5,467 bases of DNA from SZUA-430 sp044375275. Its GTDB lineage: Bacteria > Pseudomonadota > Alphaproteobacteria > Micropepsales > Micropepsaceae. A program made the translations under genes and the position numbers. Below are positions 4,049 to 5,467 of the stretch, in pieces. The DNA lies in the NCBI GenBank assembly GCA_044375275.1, contig JBILMZ010000222.1, positions 1 through 5,467 on the forward strand. The letters run 5' to 3'. Under the pieces are notes generated by a model. That model was not told where the DNA came from, did no database searches, and saw nothing but the letters and a program-made list of their open reading frames with translations. Positions within the stretch are counted from its first letter, which is position 1, and the number at the start of each line of letters is the position of its first letter.

Positions 4049-5467
4049 ATGGAAACCGCCATTCAACTCTTTGCCCGGGCCAAGCCCTCGCGGCCTGCGC
4101 CGTTCCTGCCGATGACGCGCCAGGAAATGGAGCGACTTGGCTGGGATGCCTGCGATGTGATCATCGTGACGGGTGACGCCTATATCGACCATCCGAGTTT
4201 CGGCATGGCGATCATTGGGCGGCTCCTGGAGGCACAGGGTTTCCGAGTGGGCATCATCTCACAGCCGGACTGGCACAGCGCTGATGCCTTCCGCGTGCTG
4301 GGGCGGCCGCGCCTCTATTTCGGCGTGACGGGCGGGAACATGGATTCCATGGTCAACCGCTACACCTCGGACCGCCGCCTCCGGCACAATGACAATTATT
4401 CGCCCAATGGCGAGGGCGGGAAGCGGCCGGACCGCTGCACCGTCGTCTATGCGCAGCGCTGCCGTGAAGCCTTCAAGGATGTGCAGATCGTGCTGGGCGG
4501 GATCGAAGCCTCGCTGCGGCGCATCGCGCATTACGATTACTGGTCCGACAAGGTGCGCCGCTCGATCCTGGCTGACGCCAAGGCCGACATCCTGCTTTAC
4601 GGCAATGCCGAGCGGGCCATTGTTGAGGTGACCCACCGGGCCGCGGCAGGCGCGAAGCTCTCGGAGATCGACGACATTCGCGGCGTTGCGATCATGCGCA
4701 GCCGCATTCCCGCGGGCTGGACCGAGCTGCATGCCGACGACATTGACAGCGCCGACGAGGGCGCGCGGCAGGTGAAGGAGGACCAGGTGGTCGTCCGGCT
4801 GCCGGCGCTTGAGCAGGTTCTCGAAGACAAGGAGGCCTATGCGCGGGCGTCGCGCGTGCTGCACCGGGAAAGCAATCCGGGAAATGCGCGCGGGCTGGTC
4901 CAGAAGCACGGGGACCGCGACCTCTGGCTAACGCCACCACCCATTCCGCTGACGACGCCCGAGATGGACAGCGTCTACGAGCTGCCTTATGCGCGGGCGC
5001 CGCATCCGTCCTATGGAGACGCGAAGATCCCCGCCTGGGAGATGATCCGCAACTCGGTCACGATCATGCGCGGCTGCTTTGGCGGCTGTTCGTTCTGCTC
5101 GATAACCGAGCATGAGGGGCGCATCATCCAGAGCCGCTCCGAAGCGTCGGTGCTGAAGGAGATCGGCGAGATCCGCGACAAGACCGAAGGCTTCACCGGG
5201 GTCATCTCGGACATTGGCGGGCCGACGGCCAACATGTACCGCATGGCCTGCAAGGACCCGAAGATCGAGGCGGCCTGCCGGCTTCCGTCCTGCGTGTTTC
5301 CCGGCATCTGCCCGAACCTGAACACAAGCCATGAGGCGCTCATCAGCCTCTACAAGAAGGCGCGCAACCTGCCGGGCATCAAGAAGGTGATGGTGGCGTC
5401 GGGCGTTCGTTATGACCTGGCGGTCGAGAGCCCTGAATATGTCGAGGAGCTCGTCACGCACCATGTG
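4049..5467 (+). CDS. ygiQ: YgiQ family radical SAM protein, N-terminal 473 codons
   Basis: Radical SAM (UPF0313) protein predicted to bind a [4Fe-4S] cluster and cleave S-adenosylmethionine; the substrate is not established to my knowledge. The frame runs from ATG 4049 off the right edge. An N-terminal domain (residues about 18-200) carries family-typical PAPFLPM, IIVTGDAYIDHPSFGMAIIG, GVTGGNMDSM and LGGIEASLRR stretches. The cluster-binding CxxxCxxC is RGCFGGCSFC with Cys343, Cys347 and Cys350, followed by SITEHEGRIIQSRS, and GGPTANMY and ASGVRYD further on. The E. coli protein, about 739 aa, has a lysine/proline-rich insert around 240-285 that is missing here, giving a compact linker at 225-250. 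ATG 4049 is chosen because conserved sequence begins shortly after it; GGGAG at 4025-4029 is too far (about 19 nt) to be a good ribosome site, and an in-frame GTG at 4031 is the alternative. Confidence 0.95.
   Translation, partial: METAIQLFARAKPSRPAPFLPMTRQEMERLGWDACDVIIVTGDAYIDHPSFGMAIIGRLLEAQGFRVGIISQPDWHSADAFRVLGRPRLYFGVTGGNMDSMVNRYTSDRRLRHNDNYSPNGEGGKRPDRCTVVYAQRCREAFKDVQIVLGGIEASLRRIAHYDYWSDKVRRSILADAKADILLYGNAERAIVEVTHRAAAGAKLSEIDDIRGVAIMRSRIPAGWTELHADDIDSADEGARQVKEDQVVVRLPALEQVLEDKEAYARASRVLHRESNPGNARGLVQKHGDRDLWLTPPPIPLTTPEMDSVYELPYARAPHPSYGDAKIPAWEMIRNSVTIMRGCFGGCSFCSITEHEGRIIQSRSEASVLKEIGEIRDKTEGFTGVISDIGGPTANMYRMACKDPKIEAACRLPSCVFPGICPNLNTSHEALISLYKKARNLPGIKKVMVASGVRYDLAVESPEYVEELVTHHV

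Noticed and set aside
4259..4909. A 216-aa minus-strand open frame.
   Set aside because: It is antisense to ygiQ and has no recognisable motif; the plus-strand frame matches YgiQ throughout.

Overview
The window is GC-rich bacterial DNA with the dense, alternating-strand layout of a proteobacterial chromosome. Protein style (a membrane desaturase with FVQHQFE and HHVHH motifs, a YgiQ radical SAM protein without the long insert of the E. coli form, an S33-type hydrolase) suggests an alphaproteobacterium, perhaps a marine Hyphomonadaceae-like lineage. That placement is an impression from memory, not a computed result. I see no transposase, integrase, CRISPR array, tRNA or rRNA.

Layout from left to right: (1) the 5' end of a minus-strand gene for a small membrane protein, possibly DUF4345-like, starting at 108 and running off the left edge. 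(2) A roughly 300-base gap between divergent genes, with a perfect 11-bp inverted repeat and an AT-rich tandem repeat that looks like the desaturase promoter. (3) A plus-strand fatty acid desaturase with all three histidine boxes, most likely starting at 398 or 410 rather than at the upstream GTG at 320. (4) A 54-base gap between two converging genes, almost filled by a 37-base near-perfect palindrome that acts as a shared terminator and/or is a REP-like element. (5) A minus-strand exported alpha/beta hydrolase (S33/TAP-like) with an unusual C-terminal block of about four membrane segments. (6) A gap of about 630 bases with two back-to-back sigma70-like promoters. One faces the hydrolase; the other faces a stretch that folds well as a plus-strand RNA (about 3612 to 3830). 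After it come a few short unassigned reading frames and a perfect 10-bp palindrome. (7) The first 473 codons of a plus-strand ygiQ gene, running off the right edge.

The protein genes are single transcription units of mixed function (membrane lipid desaturation, peptide or ester hydrolysis, radical SAM chemistry) and do not form an evident pathway. The most interesting parts are non-coding: the candidate structured RNA between the hydrolase and ygiQ, whose G-U pairs favour the strand its promoter points along, and the palindrome between the converging genes. I found no convincing new multi-gene system.
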